Positions 46,414 through 57,122 of a stretch of DNA of 64,000 nucleotides are shown piece by piece; the first letter of the stretch is position 1; each line of letters starts with the position of its first letter. The DNA is from Stenocarpella maydis. Its lineage: Eukaryota; Ascomycota; Sordariomycetes; Diaporthales; Diaporthaceae. The stretch covers positions 372,001 through 436,000 of the forward strand of contig NQMI01000007.1 of assembly GCA_002270565.1 (NCBI GenBank), written 5' to 3'. The notes below the pieces were generated by a model, which made no database searches, was not told the origin of the DNA, and saw only the letters and a program-made list of their open reading frames with translations. A program made the position numbers and the translations under genes.

Positions 46414-47600
46414 ATGAGAGCTTCACTCAGCGTTGCGCTGCTCGCTGCGGCAGTGGCCGAGGCGGGGTGCCCACTGCCCAAGAATGGCTACAAGTGGAAG
46501 GACTCGGGCTCGCTCGCGACGCCAGCGCATGGCTGGACCGGCATCAAGGACTTCAGCGTCGTGCCTCTCGATGGCGCCAACGCGGGCAAGCACCTCGTCC
46601 TCGGCTCCTACACCAACAGCGCCGGCAAATACTCGTCTTTCCAGTTCGACGCCGTCTCGGACTGGTCGCAGCTCAGGTCGGCAGCCCAGAACCAGATGGA
46701 CACGGCAACCGTCGCGCCCAACACCTTCTACTTCACGCCCAAGAAGATCTGGATCACGGCCCAGGAATGGGGTCCCGCCCAGTTCAGCTACACCACCTCG
46801 AGCGACCCCACGAATCCAAACGGCTGGTCGGGCCTCAAGACCCTCTACAACAGTGGCAATCCCGTCGGCGGTGGCAGCCCCGTAAGCAGCCCCTGGAGTG
46901 ATTTGCAAACCGCCTCGGGATAAGGAACCCCCTGCTTCTTTGAAAGCTGACCCCCAGTGCTGCAGATCGATCCCGCGCTCATCAGTGACGGCACCACCAT
47001 GTATCTGTTCTTCGCCGGCGACAACGGCCATGTCTACCGCTCCAGCATGCCCGTCGGCCAGTTCCCCGGCCAGTTCCCGGAGGCGACATCGATCCTGCAG
47101 GATTCGACCGACAACCTGTTCGAGGCGGTCCAGATCTACAAGGTGGCGGGCGTCCAGCAGTACCTGCTCATCGTGGAGTGCATGGGGCCTCAGGGCCGCT
47201 TCTTCAGGTCCTTCACGGCGACGTCGCTCGGAGGCACCTTCACCGCCCAGTCGGGGCTCTCAAACAACCCCTTCGCCGGCGCCGCCAACAGCGGCTCCAC
47301 CTGGAGCCAGTCCATCAGCTCGGGCGACATGATCCGCATGACTAACGACGAGACCATGCAGATTGACGGCTGCAACCTGCAGCTGTTCTACCAGGGTCTC
47401 CCCGCAGGCGGCAGCAGCAAGCCCTACAACGAGCAGCCCTGGCAGCCTGGCCTGTTGACCTTGACCAACCCGGAGCCTAACCAAGAAGGTGAGATGACTT
47501 CAGTCCCTCCAGTACCACGGGCATACCTCCACCATCCGCAGCAAGCTGACCCTGCATAGGTACTTTGGAAAATGTAACCGCAAAGACCTTCGTCGCTTAG
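46414..47600 (+). CDS. Secreted alpha-L-arabinofuranosidase, GH62
   Basis: Three exons (46414-46881, 46966-47488, 47560-47600) give 343 residues. The signal peptide is [19 protein letters not shown]. The catalytic domain has the general-base Asp in [25 protein letters not shown], the second Asp in [16 protein letters not shown] and the acid Glu in [33 protein letters not shown] and [14 protein letters not shown] follow, as in GH62. These enzymes remove arabinose from arabinoxylan. No carbohydrate-binding module is attached. The last exon codes only [12 protein letters not shown]. At exon 2, a CAG just before ATCGAT keeps phase 0. It sits 1.1 kb after GH35, and the pair may respond to the same plant-polysaccharide signals. 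Confidence 0.92.
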
Positions 47601-50600
47601 GAGCCATCATTTATTGCCGTTGGGGCGCGGTCCGGCGCCAGATGCAGGGCGTGTTGATTTCTATCCGTTGAAGACGAGTGTGGCTCCTCATCTGCCATGG
47701 ACATTCCAGTCTCCACTTGCACCGGCGCTTCTGCCAACAGATGCTCTACAGACAAGAGGGCCATTCCGGAAGCAACGTCAGGAAATTATTTTAAGCTTCA
47801 TTTTATTTTTCGTACTGTAACAATCAAGTACCTGTGGACTGTATTCCATGCTGTGCTTGTGACTGTCGCGACACCCTGCCGGATTAAGTCGACGAATGGT
47901 CCTAGGCATGTTCCTCGGCCGGTACTCTTTCAGAGCAAAACCAAGATTAGGCGACCATATTGCATTGTGAATTATGTGCCCATATTGGCACAGGATTCAG
48001 GGTGAAGCGGGCCGGTCGATGGAGAAGGATAGGTAGTTTGCCCGAGTACTGTCGGAACCTCCCAAACTCCTCCATCTTCAGATTCTTGACCTGTCTCTGT
48101 ACAGGTCTGCCGAACCCCGTGGTGGAGGGAGGCGGGCCCATCCCCAGCGACCAAGCCGCGCCACTGGATATCCATGTTGGTCCGAAGATAAACAAAAGGC
48201 CCGGGATTTTCCAGACCGCGAATTCGTGAAGAATAGCACAGATAGTCACTTACGGCGCTGCTCTCGGACCCCCCGGCCCAGATCCCCAAGCAGGCGAAAA
48301 AAGCCACGACCAGGCCGGCCCAAACGGAGACAAAGCCCAACGAGAAGGTTGCCTCTGGCGATGGAGGCATTTTGGGAGGCAGGAGCGAGTCGTTTTAAAT
48401 GAGCATCTACTAATTCATGAGTGGATAATGCAATTAATAAAAGAGCAGCATGTGGCGGCAGGATGACATAACGAGAGAAGAAGAAGAGCAAAGAAAGACG
48501 CATGTCTCGTCAGTTCCAGAAAACGAAATGTGTTTACCCCATGACCTACAGGCAGCTCATAGCAGGTACGGCCTACACGCGGGTCTATTCATCATTGCCA
48601 CATCGCGAGAGGAAGGCATATCTTACGATCACGACTGGTTACCAGCTCCGGTACCACATCAGCAACGGACTGCCACAAATTTCTTCTCATTACTACCTCA
48701 TACCCGCCCCGGAAAAAGAATCGACGACATGCTGTTTCTCCAGGACCTGGAGGTTGAGGAGGTAGATCACCCGAGAGCTGTGCTCCATAGATTCGAGGTC
48801 GGCCCAACCGGCTCCTTGAGAGAAGCCTCAAGACTTGGTTTATAGCGCCAGGGTGCCGGCTGTTCGCGATCCAGAGGATAAATGGTCCGAGCCATGCCAT
48901 CAGCATTTGGCATCTCGACACGGCCGCCCTGTTCAAAAAATATGAGCGTGACTACCAGAGAGTTTCGTAGCTAGCAAGGACCTACAGCAATCAGGTCAAT
49001 GATTTTCTGGAGGCCATAGGGAGATGCGTGGCTGGGGACGACAAGACGCTCTAGATGGATAGGCATCCATCTGGAGCATCACATGACCAGAAATGGGCAT
49101 CCCGAGGGGGAAACCCGCGTTTTGCGAGCGTCCTGGTGTTAATGAGACTTCGGTGCTTGTCAGGATAACCAGTATTATTCCACTCCATAGATGCTCCTCC
49201 TCGACATCCACGCCACTTCTTCCGATGTTTTATAGACTTCTGCAGCCACGGCACCACATCGACCACCATTGACTGTCCTTCGTGCTTAGAGGAAATCTGC
49301 GATGTACACAGCGCTGGACTTTTGTTGGGGGGGGGGCGGTCAATTTATCCCCAGGGGCTTCCTCCTGAGTTTGGTAATCCTTCAGAGTCAAGCCCAGTAG
49401 TAGCACTCGTTCTCTAATGGTCATACCTAGGTATCTAAATAAAAGACTTACATCCCATTAATTCATGCTAGTGCTCTCATTATGTACCCAGAAGGGCTTC
49501 AAACCTAACTTGGAGCCTTATCAGAGTTGGAGTCCGAGAGGGGTACTTAAGTAGCAGGTGACACCAACAAGGAGGCGATGGACTGCATTAGGTTCTGTTA
49601 CAGGTTTAACATCAACGTGCTACACAATAATGTGTCACGGAATGATTCAGCATAATAAATTTCGAAATATACCTAGGTACTTGGTTTAAACATTCTCCAA
49701 CGAGTGGTGCTGCATGCCATTCTCGCCCCCCACCCCCAAGCCCAACCCCCAAGCCTTGTCTCCACGCCTACATTTCGGCCCTCTCCCACAACTTCCACAT
49801 ATTTCCCATTCTCTCTAATTCCGTATACTTACCATAATTTCTTAATATTTCTATATCAATTTCTTCCCCATATTTATTCACGCAGCTCTCTAGAGTACAA
49901 TAAAGGGTATATCTTGACTACCTAGGTAGCTCAGGACATACTCGGGCGTGGGAACGAACATCCGGACCGCTCGAGCCTTGAAAGCTGAGCACTAAAGAGC
50001 AAAGCTGGGATTGTTTGTTCCAGACAACTGCTGTGCGACATAGGAAGCATAGCCAACTGTGTACCACCACATGGTCAGCAAACCTCCCTCATTGGGGGGA
50101 CCACCCCTGCGGCCATCCGGAGATGAAAGATTAGCCTGCAGATACGATCATCTGCGATCTTCACCTTATTCATCCAATGCTACCCACTCAACTGCTTGTG
50201 CAGCAAGGCGAACTACTCTAGATCAGAACTTGGGGGCTACTTGATGAGCATTTTTGGGCTTTGCTATCCCTACAAGCCGGTGTGTCCTGGCCTTTTCCGA
50301 TCAGGCTCTGTACTGATGAATAATCCTGCATTACAGACGCCGGTTTATATAAGTTATACACGGCCCCGCAGTATTTTAAGAGATCGAAACTTGAATTCTT
50401 CTCTTCTTCGGGAGGCAATGGCAATGTACGGCAACCTTTGATCCGTACGTCCGCATACAATATCTGCACCAAAAGTTTTGATTACCCGATCATACCTATT
50501 ATCTGCCTCATCTCTTCACAGCCCCAATCAAGGGTGATACTCAAAACAAGGCCTTGCCGATAATCCATTCAAACTCGGCCTTCCTAGACATACAACCCGG

Positions 50601-50654
50601 GGGCTCTTGCTCCAGACCCCACCAGAAGGCCCAATTCTATGACTGGGCTCGAAC
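47601..50654. other. Gene-poor 3 kb with possible decayed coding fragments
   Basis: Scattered coding-like fragments lie on the minus strand (48370 down to about 47950, 48910-48595, 49280-49000), but reading frames change and stop repeatedly. From 49440 to 49930 it is AT- and pyrimidine-rich. I could not join these pieces into a gene or place them in a family. Confidence 0.4.
47972..48370 (-). CDS. Doubtful small membrane protein or gene fragment
   Basis: The frame opens MPPSPEATFSLGFVSVWAGL and continues with a hydrophobic helix (VVAFFACLGIWAGG). A perfect donor GTAAGT lies directly after SESSA, so the true coding part may be just this first exon of 39 residues. The rest of the 132-residue frame is low-quality sequence. 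In the next frame a stretch with a hydrophobic core (FAVWKIPGLLFIFGPTW) runs on, so a second exon is possible. No family is recognised. Confidence 0.25.
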   Translation of the reverse strand: MPPSPEATFSLGFVSVWAGLVVAFFACLGIWAGGSESSAVSDYLCYSSRIRGLENPGPFVYLRTNMDIQWRGLVAGDGPASLHHGVRQTCTETGQESEDGGVWEVPTVLGQTTYPSPSTGPLHPESCANMGT

Positions 50655-53600
50655 ATGGCTGGAAATCCGCCGCCAACTCGACTCATCGTTTGCGTGGATG
50701 GCACATGGTGTAATCCTGATGGTTCTTGGCCTGCCCACTCTAGCAAGAGCATACACACTATCACAAATGTGTACAGGATTTATGCAAGCATCCAACAGGG
50801 TGATAATTGTTTCAACAACGGCAAGAGATAAGTCCAATGCCAGTAACCGAAGACCTTAGCACTCATATCGTATCATCTTCTCTAACCTGAAATAACCTTC
50901 AGGTATCGCCAAGATGTGAAATACTTTACTGGCATCGCCGCAAATGAAGATATCCTCTTCTTCGATCGCATTCGCGAGGGAGCATTCGGCGCTGAATGTC
51001 TCAAGCAAATAAAGGAGGTGTACCGTGAATGTTGCCTCCTCAACGGGAACGAGGATTAAGTATGGTTCTATGGCTTCAGCCGAGGTGCCTATGTTGTACG
51101 AGCGGTTGCTGGCCTGCTCCATTACATCCAGGCTCTAGCCTCAGCAAAAGTTCCGGGCAAGACTTTCGAACAAGACTTCAAGGAAGCTTTGAAAATCTAT
51201 CACATGATGCAAAGGTTTGACCAGCTTGGAACATGACAGGTATGCCATTGATACTTGGACAGATATTTCTAACAATGGCGTTGCGCTAAACCTTACTTCA
51301 TACTCATAGAAACATTCCATGCTTGCTGCAAAGGACCAAACCGGCCCCAGCGATCAAATTTGTCGGACTTCTCGATACTGTCAAGGCTGTCAACGATGAC
51401 TACCTCTACGACATCACATTCAATAACTCGATTCAACACCTGCGACATGCCTTGGCTCTAAACGAGGACCGGGCATGGTTTGAACCGGAGTGCTTGTACC
51501 CCAGTCTAACCCAAGAGCGACCACTGCAGAAAAGATCAATCCTGCAGAGCTGGTTCGTCGGTGCTAATAGCGGCATGGGAGGGTCGACAGTGAAAGATGG
51601 ATTGTCACTCTATCCCCTTCAGTGGATATTGACCGAAAGCCAGGACGCTGGACTCTGCCTCAAGTTTGTCGGATCTATCGGCGGCCGGGCAAACATCGAA
51701 AACCCCCTTCGCCTTACAGGCCTTGAGAGTGCGGCTCAAGATATGTGGTCGTGTAGAACGTCCAACGGGGTCACTCTTAAGATGGTGGACATACGACATA
51801 TCCACAGTGATCACAGGCATTACGAGATCTGTATTAACAAGGCGAAGACTCGTATCTGGAAGAGAAAAAAAAACACTCCCCATTTGACGGCAATGGTGAT
51901 CTGAACGGCTTTTCCCCCTTCGGTAAGCCATCTTTAAATATATGCTTGCTTCGAATCACCAATGCGATGTTGAGATTGTGACTGCTGCAGATTTGAATCA
52001 ATACTGACCAAGTGACCAAATCGGAAGCTCCTCACGGTACCATAGTCCATCCATCTGTCTATCTCTTACTAGATAACTACATTGGTATCAGTCTAGACAT
52101 GAAAGCGTTCCCGTTTCATCCCCATCTTGGAAAATGGAGGCTGCGAACCTTGGGCCAGCCAGACAATTCCGCTCTGGGAAGTATGGGCTTCTGGAACGAC
52201 GGTGTCACGGGAGAGCCTGAAGGGCCGGGAGCGATTCGCATTCTTGTATGTGGCAACGCGAGCGTGGGAAAGTCCTCGTTAATCAACAAAATCTTCGGGG
52301 TCAGTGATGATGAGACCCAAGCCCCAATGCAGGTCTCGCACCGCAAGAGTGGGAAGCACGACGTCACACAAGAGATTAAATGGCAGGACCGGGACGATTA
52401 TGTTATCCACGATTCTGGTGGATTCGAAGCGGCTGGGGAGGAGGAATTCAAGGTGATTGAGGAGTTCCTCAAGCAGAAGTCTGTGGAAACGGAGCTTGAA
52501 AAGCGCCTACATGCCATCTGGTAAGCCTACTTGGAAATCCGAAATGTCTGAAGCAACGCGTGGGACTCGTAACGATGCGATCACCAGAAGTCTCCCGCTG
52601 ACATCCCAATGGTAGGTATTGTTTAGAGACCAATGACTCCCGCCCTACGCAAAAGTCAACTTCGAAACTGTTCGCCGTCGTCTCTCAGTATGCGAGAGAC
52701 ATTCCCGTCATCGTCATTGCTACAAAGAAGGACGAGTTCGAGGGCATCAAGGAAAAGGAAGCCCGCATGAGAATGAAAAGGGAAGGCAAGCCCATCAACA
52801 TGGACGCCGTAGAAGAAGAGGCTCAGATTCAGCTGTGTCGTCGGGTTGAGCAGATAGAGAAGGAGATTCTCTCCTTAAAAGGGGGTCGCTTCGATGCTTT
52901 CGTTGCTATTTCAACAGGTGGGCCTATATTGTTTGTCTGGCTCGTGATAGCTTCATTGGCCATATTGAGCAGGAGATGACCGGTCCATTGAGCACCTCAG
53001 CAAGAAGACAGAGGAGACAATTTCTCACGATAGGATCAGACTCCTGTATGTCCGGGCCCAAGTGGCACGTATAGACTCCAAGATCGACCTGGCCAAGGCT
53101 GAGACAATGCGGATCTACAAGAGTGTCCTGGCTAGTTCAACTTCTCTGGCCTTCGTCCCCATGGCAACAACAGCCAACCGCATGTCAGCAGCCATCGATC
53201 TCTGCCGCGCACTCATCACCTGCTTCGGCATGCCCAAAGTCAGCGCCGAGACCGCATTCTCGATATACAGGCAGACTATGCCCGACGATATAGGCAACAG
53301 TTTTATCGTGGCCTTCGCAGAAGCTGTCGCCGCCGTGAACATCTTCATCACAATTATCACGGGTGGAATGGCACCAGCCTTCCTCGCTTCGCAAATTATC
53401 AACGTGCCGCTCGTTGTGCCTGCTAACGCGCGGCTGCTCCTCATGCTCGCGTCAGATCTCATTCTGATTTTCGCCCGTTCATTCCGCGACGCGTCGGCCA
53501 AGTGCGTGACGCAGCCTCTTGTGGGAGACGTGCAGCGTGCTACCAGCGTATACCGAGGGCACTGCAGAGAGGTCCATAAGCGAGTCTCTGAGCTGATCCG

Positions 53601-53842
53601 CAAGCGAGACGTTATCAGGGCCTTTAACGTTGGCGCCGTCGAGAAAGGGTTTGCTGAAATAATCGACGGGTTCAAACTTCACATCAGACAAGGGAGAAGA
53701 ACTTATCTCCACCGACATAGCTGATATCAAAGATGCCTTCAACTATATACAGGAAGTGAAGGAGTCGAAGACTGTCACAAAAGAGGCTGGTCTCCCGCCC
53801 GATTACGCTGAATCAGTATACGGAGGGATGCAGGAGGAATAA
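50655..53842 (+). pseudogene. Decayed DUF2235 hydrolase - GTPase fusion
   Basis: A two-domain gene read in pieces. The N-terminal half is DUF2235, the alpha/beta-hydrolase domain also seen in bacterial Tle1-type phospholipases: TRLIVCVDGTWCNPDG, YFTGIAANEDILFFDRIREG, the nucleophile elbow GFSRGAYVVRAVAGLLHY, FVGLLDTVKAV, LRHALALNEDR, DGLSLYPLQWIL and GTIVHPSVYLLLD. The C-terminal half is a P-loop GTPase (separate entry). Lesions visible are: an intron donor reading AT instead of GT at 50828; stops TAA at 51057 and TGA at 51234 (GxGQ position of the family); frame changes near 51332 (one base too many), in the A9 run at 51865-51873 (one too few) and in the GGG at 53668-53670; and an unclear junction at 51990-52012. 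Reading runs to the TAA at 53840-53842. Homopolymer shifts could be assembly errors; the stops and the donor are less easily explained that way. Confidence 0.75.
52012..53724 (+). other. GTPase half of the decayed fusion, largely open
   Basis: Three segments (52012-52520, 52616-52917, 52973-53724) join in phase through GT...AG introns. G1 is CGNASVGKSSLI, G3 is HDSGGF and G4 is ATKKD. A charged helical region follows (LCRRVEQIEKEILSLKGG). After it comes a hydrophobic, Ala-rich block of several helices (FAEAVAAVNIFITIITGGMA, ANARLLLMLASDLILIFARS). The layout resembles membrane-interacting dynamin/IRG-like GTPases, but I cannot assign a subfamily. No ATG opens it cleanly (52012 is GTG), so independent expression is doubtful. 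The C-terminus shifts frame near 53668. Confidence 0.6.
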
Positions 53843-54308
53843 TTTGCTATCGTTAGGACGGTCAGTTTGCCATTTCTGGTTTTTTTTTTTGGGGGGGGGG
53901 GGCGCCATCTGGTAGGAGGAGGAGGGGGGTAAGATTTGTGTAACTAAAAGCCGAGGGCGTCGTCTATTGTGGGCACCCCGTACACAACGTTGGCTGTCCT
54001 TCATGGTTGTCTGAGTTGGGAGAAGATTATGACTGCAACATGAAATACTTCAAGAGTAGCAGTAATGAGAAAGGGAACAAGAAGGCGAGAAAAGATACGT
54101 ATGGCAACAGGTAGGTTGAATCCTCTCGAACGACAATCTCAAGAGGCCAGGAGGAGCATCGGTGAGCAAGTTAACTTGGCCCCAAAAAGAAACACCAAAC
54201 GTGGATACATCACTGTGCCGATTCCGGGCGAAATTGTCACAGGCAAAGGAAAACTGAAGCAGTTCATCATACACCTTCATCATAGGGTATGATTTCCATG
54301 ACACACTT
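53843..54308. other. Intergenic, with T11-G12 homopolymer junction
   Basis: This lies between the decayed fusion gene and the 3' end of AP-3 beta. A run of 11 T followed by 12 G occurs at 53880-53902. Otherwise nothing is seen. Confidence 0.6.
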
Positions 54309-56734
54309 TCAGGGTCCCCGAACCAGTCGAGCGTCCTCGTCGGAGCTCTCTTCCTCGCTCTCGCCCTCCTCAGATTCCTCCTCTTCTTCGCCATCTTCCT
54401 CGCCGTCCTCCACCTCCTCTCCGGACGACTCCTCTCCCCCCCCCTCACTCTCGCTGGACTCTCCTTGGCCGTCGTCTTCGGCAAGCCAGTCCGCAAGCGA
54501 CTTGCTACCGAGACCGGGCCCTTCGATCCCGTTGGTAGAACTGCTAACCCCGGACCTGGCAGTCGCGCTGTTGAGGCTTTCCGCTGCGGGTACAACCCGC
54601 TTCTGGCCATATGCGAAGCTGCTGCTGGCCGACTCTCCCTCGGATCTGAGCTTTGGATCTGGCTCCTTGCCGTCCTCCACCCAGTTTGGCAGGGCCTCGT
54701 ATCCTTTGAGGCCATGAAGACCTCCTCCACCAGCAAGAACCAAAGCCGCCGAGCCAAGAGTGAAGTCCTTCCTAGTTTCAGACGGACTGGGGGCCTGGGG
54801 TGCGGGTTTTGGTGCGAGCAGCATCAGAGTTGCTAGTTGAGGGACGCCCAACAGCGCCTTGAACAACCTCGCCCTATCGCGGAGGTCGTACGAGGTGTCG
54901 TAGCGCACCAGCAGTAGAACGTAGTTCCACAATCGGGCCACGGGGTGGTCTTCCATCTCGTCTAGGGACGTCGGCTTGGGTGCCTCACCCTCGGCTTCCT
55001 GGCTCTTCCTGGCTTCTATCACGCGGTTGACGTGGTGCAGGTAGACTTTAGCGGTTAGGAGGAGGATCTGCCGCTTGGCGACTTCGGACTCGTCTGAGAA
55101 ACCCTTGAGTAGAATCCTACAGACATCGGCTGCGATGTTGTCCTCGCCATTGAGACCCGCAAACTCGCTGACGAGCCATATGATAGTGGCGCGGGCTTGT
55201 GGATCGGTCGCAGAGTCGAGATTCTTTGCAAGCCTCACGACGGTAGAGGTGTGGGCCGTTGGGTCCTGCTGGATCAAGTGTCTGATGACTGTCAAACTCT
55301 CTGCCGCCAGATTCCCGTCGAGGCTGGTGATTTGACCCAACAATAGCCTCAGACACCTTGAACTCGTCGCCGGATCGCTCTGTGCGCATCGCCCGATGGC
55401 TCGGACTGCCTCACGCACCAGGAGCTTGTCGGAGCCTCTGGAGAAGTGTTCCAACTCGTTCAGGATAAGTGATTTGATGTGTGGCGGGCAGTGAGGAAAG
55501 ACGAGGGTCAGCACCTCCAGCTTGAGTTCCCACACCGAGCTGCTGTCGGTTGCCCTGACGAGGAAGTGTGAGGCGTACTTGACGAAGTCGGTGGGCCTCA
55601 ATAGGCAGACGGACACGATGTTGTAAAGAGCGATCTGCTGGATATCAGAAGGGCCCCTGAGCAGTGCCACCAGTGGCCCAACGGCTGACTTGATATACTC
55701 GGGGGTCCCTATTGACACATAACAGCGGGCTGTGGCCACCACTACACCCGAGTTCCTGCTTTGGAGCAGCGGCTTTATCGCGTTGAGCAGCATTTCGAGG
55801 TCCGGGTCCAGGATGAGCACCTGATCGGTCGCATCTCCGTTATCGCCTGCCTCGCTGTAGGGCCCTTGCAGATCTGCTGCTTTCTCGCCAGCTTTGGCGG
55901 ACCTTGTCCTCCTCGGGAAGCACCTCCGAGCGTACATGGTCATCATCCTCAACGTCGAGAGCTGGCTCCACTCATCCATGTCAACAATCTTGCGAACCAA
56001 GCTGCGGTAGTGCTTATGTATCACATCCGTCCTCTCGGGGCATATCTCCATGAACGCAGTGACGGCTGCACCGGCCACATAATATTGCTTGTCCCCGAGG
56101 AGCGTCGAGAGATACTCGATCAACTGCGGCGACTGGTTCGGGTCGAGACGGAAGCACTTTGGTATCGCCATGGCCGCCGCCCTCCTCACGTACGGGCTCA
56201 TGTCTCCGGCGCCCTTTTTGATCGCCAGCGAGACGATCTGGCTGATGACGGGGACACGTATTCCCGACATGGTCTTAAGCGCCAGGGCGCGCACCTGGGG
56301 GTTGCTGTCGGACAGGGACTTCTGTATGGTGTTGATGGACAGCAGGGCGAGGTCGGGTTCCTGCTCGGCGTGGTGGATGAGGTAGATGTAGACGAGCTTC
56401 TTGATCTCGAGGTTGGGCGAGGCGACGTTCTTGACGACGGAGGAGAAGAAGGGCAGGGTCTTCTGGGCGCGGTACATCATGGTGATGACCTTGCGCAGGC
56501 CCTCGAGAACCTCGCGCTCATTGCGGCTGTCGAGGAGTTTCTTGACCTGGTTCTTGTCCAGGGACCGGGGCGCGCTCCGCGAGCTGCGCGCGGCGGAGGC
56601 GGCGTCGAGGGTGAGCTCCTGGGCTGGGGGGCGGGCACGAAAGCTGTCAGTCAGTCTTGCCGTTTCAACCAGGTGGGCAGCATGGGCGGCTCACCTCTCT
56701 CAAGGAGCGAGGATATCCGGGATATTGGTTCCAT
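54309..56734 (-). CDS. APL6: AP-3 adaptor complex subunit beta
   Basis: Two exons (56695-56734, 54309-56623) give 784 residues. The start is MEPISRISSLLERAQELTLD. An armadillo/HEAT-like adaptin trunk follows: KNQVKKLLDSRNEREVLEGL, PNLEIKKLVYIYLIHHAEQE, NTIQKSLSDSNPQVRALALK, DMSPYVRRAAAMAIPKCF and LEVLTLVFPHCPPHI. After about residue 640 comes a hinge that ends in an acidic Ser/Glu stretch (GEEVEDGEEDGEEEEESEE), typical of beta-3 adaptin. The complex buds vesicles that carry cargo from Golgi/endosome to the vacuole. No C-terminal ear is visible, as in yeast Apl6. The intron splits an Ala codon in phase. It diverges from the unknown gene at 57123. Confidence 0.93.
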
Positions 56735-57122
56735 TCTGAACAGCCGCAAAGACGGGACGTCGTGTCAGTCCTTACCTAGGTAGAGAGCTAGGTGTCTGTT
56801 GGACATGGTGTATGTGTGTGTGTGTGTGTTTGAGTGTGTGTACGTGAGGTTGACTGGGCTAGGTGACGTGCTAGAGAGGATCCCTGCAGGCTTTTGGTGG
56901 GGCAGTTTCGGGCTGGCACGAGAGCTACATAGTAAGCTACGTACCGCCCCAAGTACCTTGTGTAGTGTACTCTCTGCACCGTAGCTACTACTGTGTATAA
57001 ATACACCTTGCAACCCTGACCACTTTCTCCTTCTGGGGGATGTGAGAGCCTCACGTACTGGCCAGCACGTTTGTATTATTGAAACCTTCGGGCATAACCA
57101 TGGAGACAGGGCCCATCTCAGG
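56735..57122. other. Short divergent promoter region with TG microsatellite
   Basis: This separates AP-3 beta from the next gene. A (TG)n run with one interruption lies at about 56813-56840, within 110 bp of the AP-3 ATG. Confidence 0.6.
56813..56840. repeat. (TG)n microsatellite
   Basis: TG dinucleotide repeat with a TTTGAG interruption, in the AP-3 beta upstream region. Confidence 0.85.

Noticed and set aside
48592..48936. 114-residue minus-strand frame (MNRAAVSRCQ...)
   Set aside because: A different frame in the same stretch looks equally coding, both stop abruptly, and no partner exons or family were found. Treated as part of the decayed region.
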